The position numbers were made by a program, and so were the translations under genes. DNA of 6,164 nt from Acidobacteriota bacterium. GTDB taxonomy: Bacteria > Acidobacteriota > Blastocatellia > Pyrinomonadales > Pyrinomonadaceae. The stretch lies in NCBI GenBank assembly GCA_003222935.1, contig QHXL01000021.1, positions 12,985 to 19,148 on the forward strand, given 5' to 3'. This document shows positions 5,581 through 6,164 of this stretch, one piece after another. Position 1 is the first letter of the stretch. Every line of letters starts with the position of its first letter. The notes beneath the pieces were generated by a model that saw nothing but the letters and a program-made list of their open reading frames with translations, searched no databases and was not told where the DNA came from.

Positions 5581-6164
5581 ATGATAAGGCAACTACTATC
5601 GGTGTTAGTTGTTTGCTTCTTTGTAGGTCATATTTCTGCGCAGGCTCAACAAACAACCGGCGATGATTACAGCAGCGTTTTTAAGACTGTTAAGTGGCGA
5701 TCTGTTGGGCCATTTCGCGGCGGACGTTCAGTTGCCTCGACTGGTGTTGCGGGAGATCCAAAGACCTATTACATGGGAACGACAGGCGGCGGGCTTTGGA
5801 AAACCGACGACATGGGTATCACCTGGCGAAACATCTCGGATGGTTACTTCAAGACCGGATCAGTGGGCGCCATAGCCGTCGCCGACAGTGATCCAAATGT
5901 TGTGTATGTCGGAATGGGCGAACATGCGGTGCGCGGTGTAATGACCCACCACGGCGACGGTGTCTACAAATCAACCGACGCTGGAAAGACATGGAAGCGC
6001 ATTGGACTTGAACTCACTCAACACATTTCTCGAATCGTAGTGGATCCTAAGAACCCGAATATCGTGCTCGTCGCAGCGCAGGGTGCTTTGTACAGTCATT
6101 CGGCGCAACGCGGGATTTTCAAATCAACGGACGGTGGTACGACCTGGAAAAACGTCTTGTTTGT
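5581..6164 (+). CDS. Exported VPS10/sortilin-type BNR (Asp-box) repeat protein, 3' end outside window
   Basis: The frame is open from the ATG at 5581 to the window edge (194 codons). Residues 1-22 form a signal peptide ([20 protein letters not shown], then QA), so the protein should act in the periplasm or outside. The mature start has [14 protein letters not shown] (39-52), a hallmark opening of bacterial VPS10/sortilin-like beta-propellers, followed by propeller blades such as [13 protein letters not shown]. Three Asp-box motifs (S/T-x-D-x-G-x-T-W) are visible: TDDMGITW 75-82, STDAGKTW 131-138 and STDGGTTW 182-189, about 50 residues apart as expected for successive blades. Between them come VAVAGDP-like blade openers ([38 protein letters not shown]). 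Family members are often about 1000 residues, so most of the gene is probably outside the window. They are often labelled glycosyl hydrolase, but no catalytic residues can be assigned and the substrate is unknown. It diverges from the TonB-dependent receptor. Confidence 0.92.
   Translation, partial: MIRQLLSVLVVCFFVGHISAQAQQTTGDDYSSVFKTVKWRSVGPFRGGRSVASTGVAGDPKTYYMGTTGGGLWKTDDMGITWRNISDGYFKTGSVGAIAVADSDPNVVYVGMGEHAVRGVMTHHGDGVYKSTDAGKTWKRIGLELTQHISRIVVDPKNPNIVLVAAQGALYSHSAQRGIFKSTDGGTTWKNVLF

Overview
The window looks like part of a chromosome from a Gram-negative environmental bacterium, most likely an acidobacterium (Blastocatellia-like). This rests on gene content: a very long outer-membrane receptor that begins with a carboxypeptidase-regulatory-like domain (the Oar-like type expanded in Acidobacteriota), facing an exported sortilin/VPS10-type Asp-box protein. 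Base composition is balanced. I see no rRNA, tRNA, CRISPR array, transposase or phage gene. The taxonomic call is an inference, not a database match.

Layout. Three genes lie on the minus strand and one on the plus strand. Positions 1-506 hold the first 168 codons of a small exported protein of unknown function; its 3' end is off the window. Positions 686-1267 hold a complete 193-residue exported protein of unknown function. Positions 1448-4924 hold the 1158-residue TonB-dependent receptor. From 5581 to the end, on the plus strand, are the first 194 codons of the VPS10/BNR-repeat protein. The first and last genes run off the window, so simple ORF listings can miss them. For the 193-residue protein and the receptor, the longest open frame overstates the N terminus; Shine-Dalgarno sites and signal peptides place the starts at 1267 and 4924.

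All four proteins appear to be exported, so the window reads as a cell-envelope locus. The receptor and the VPS10 protein are divergent and share a 656-base control region. The receptor mRNA probably ends at a hairpin at 1386-1413, so the two small genes downstream are probably separate transcription units.

The most distinctive non-coding feature is that each of the three gaps between genes carries a different large inverted repeat: 565-673 (45-base arms), 1284-1375 (two nested stems, ending 3 bases before a ribosome-binding site) and 5247-5426 (two nested stems, 33- and 24-base arms, plus a 12-base direct repeat). They look like dispersed palindromic repeats of the REP/MITE kind. I did not find a convincing new multi-gene system; the palindromes and the leader hairpin are the parts most worth checking.
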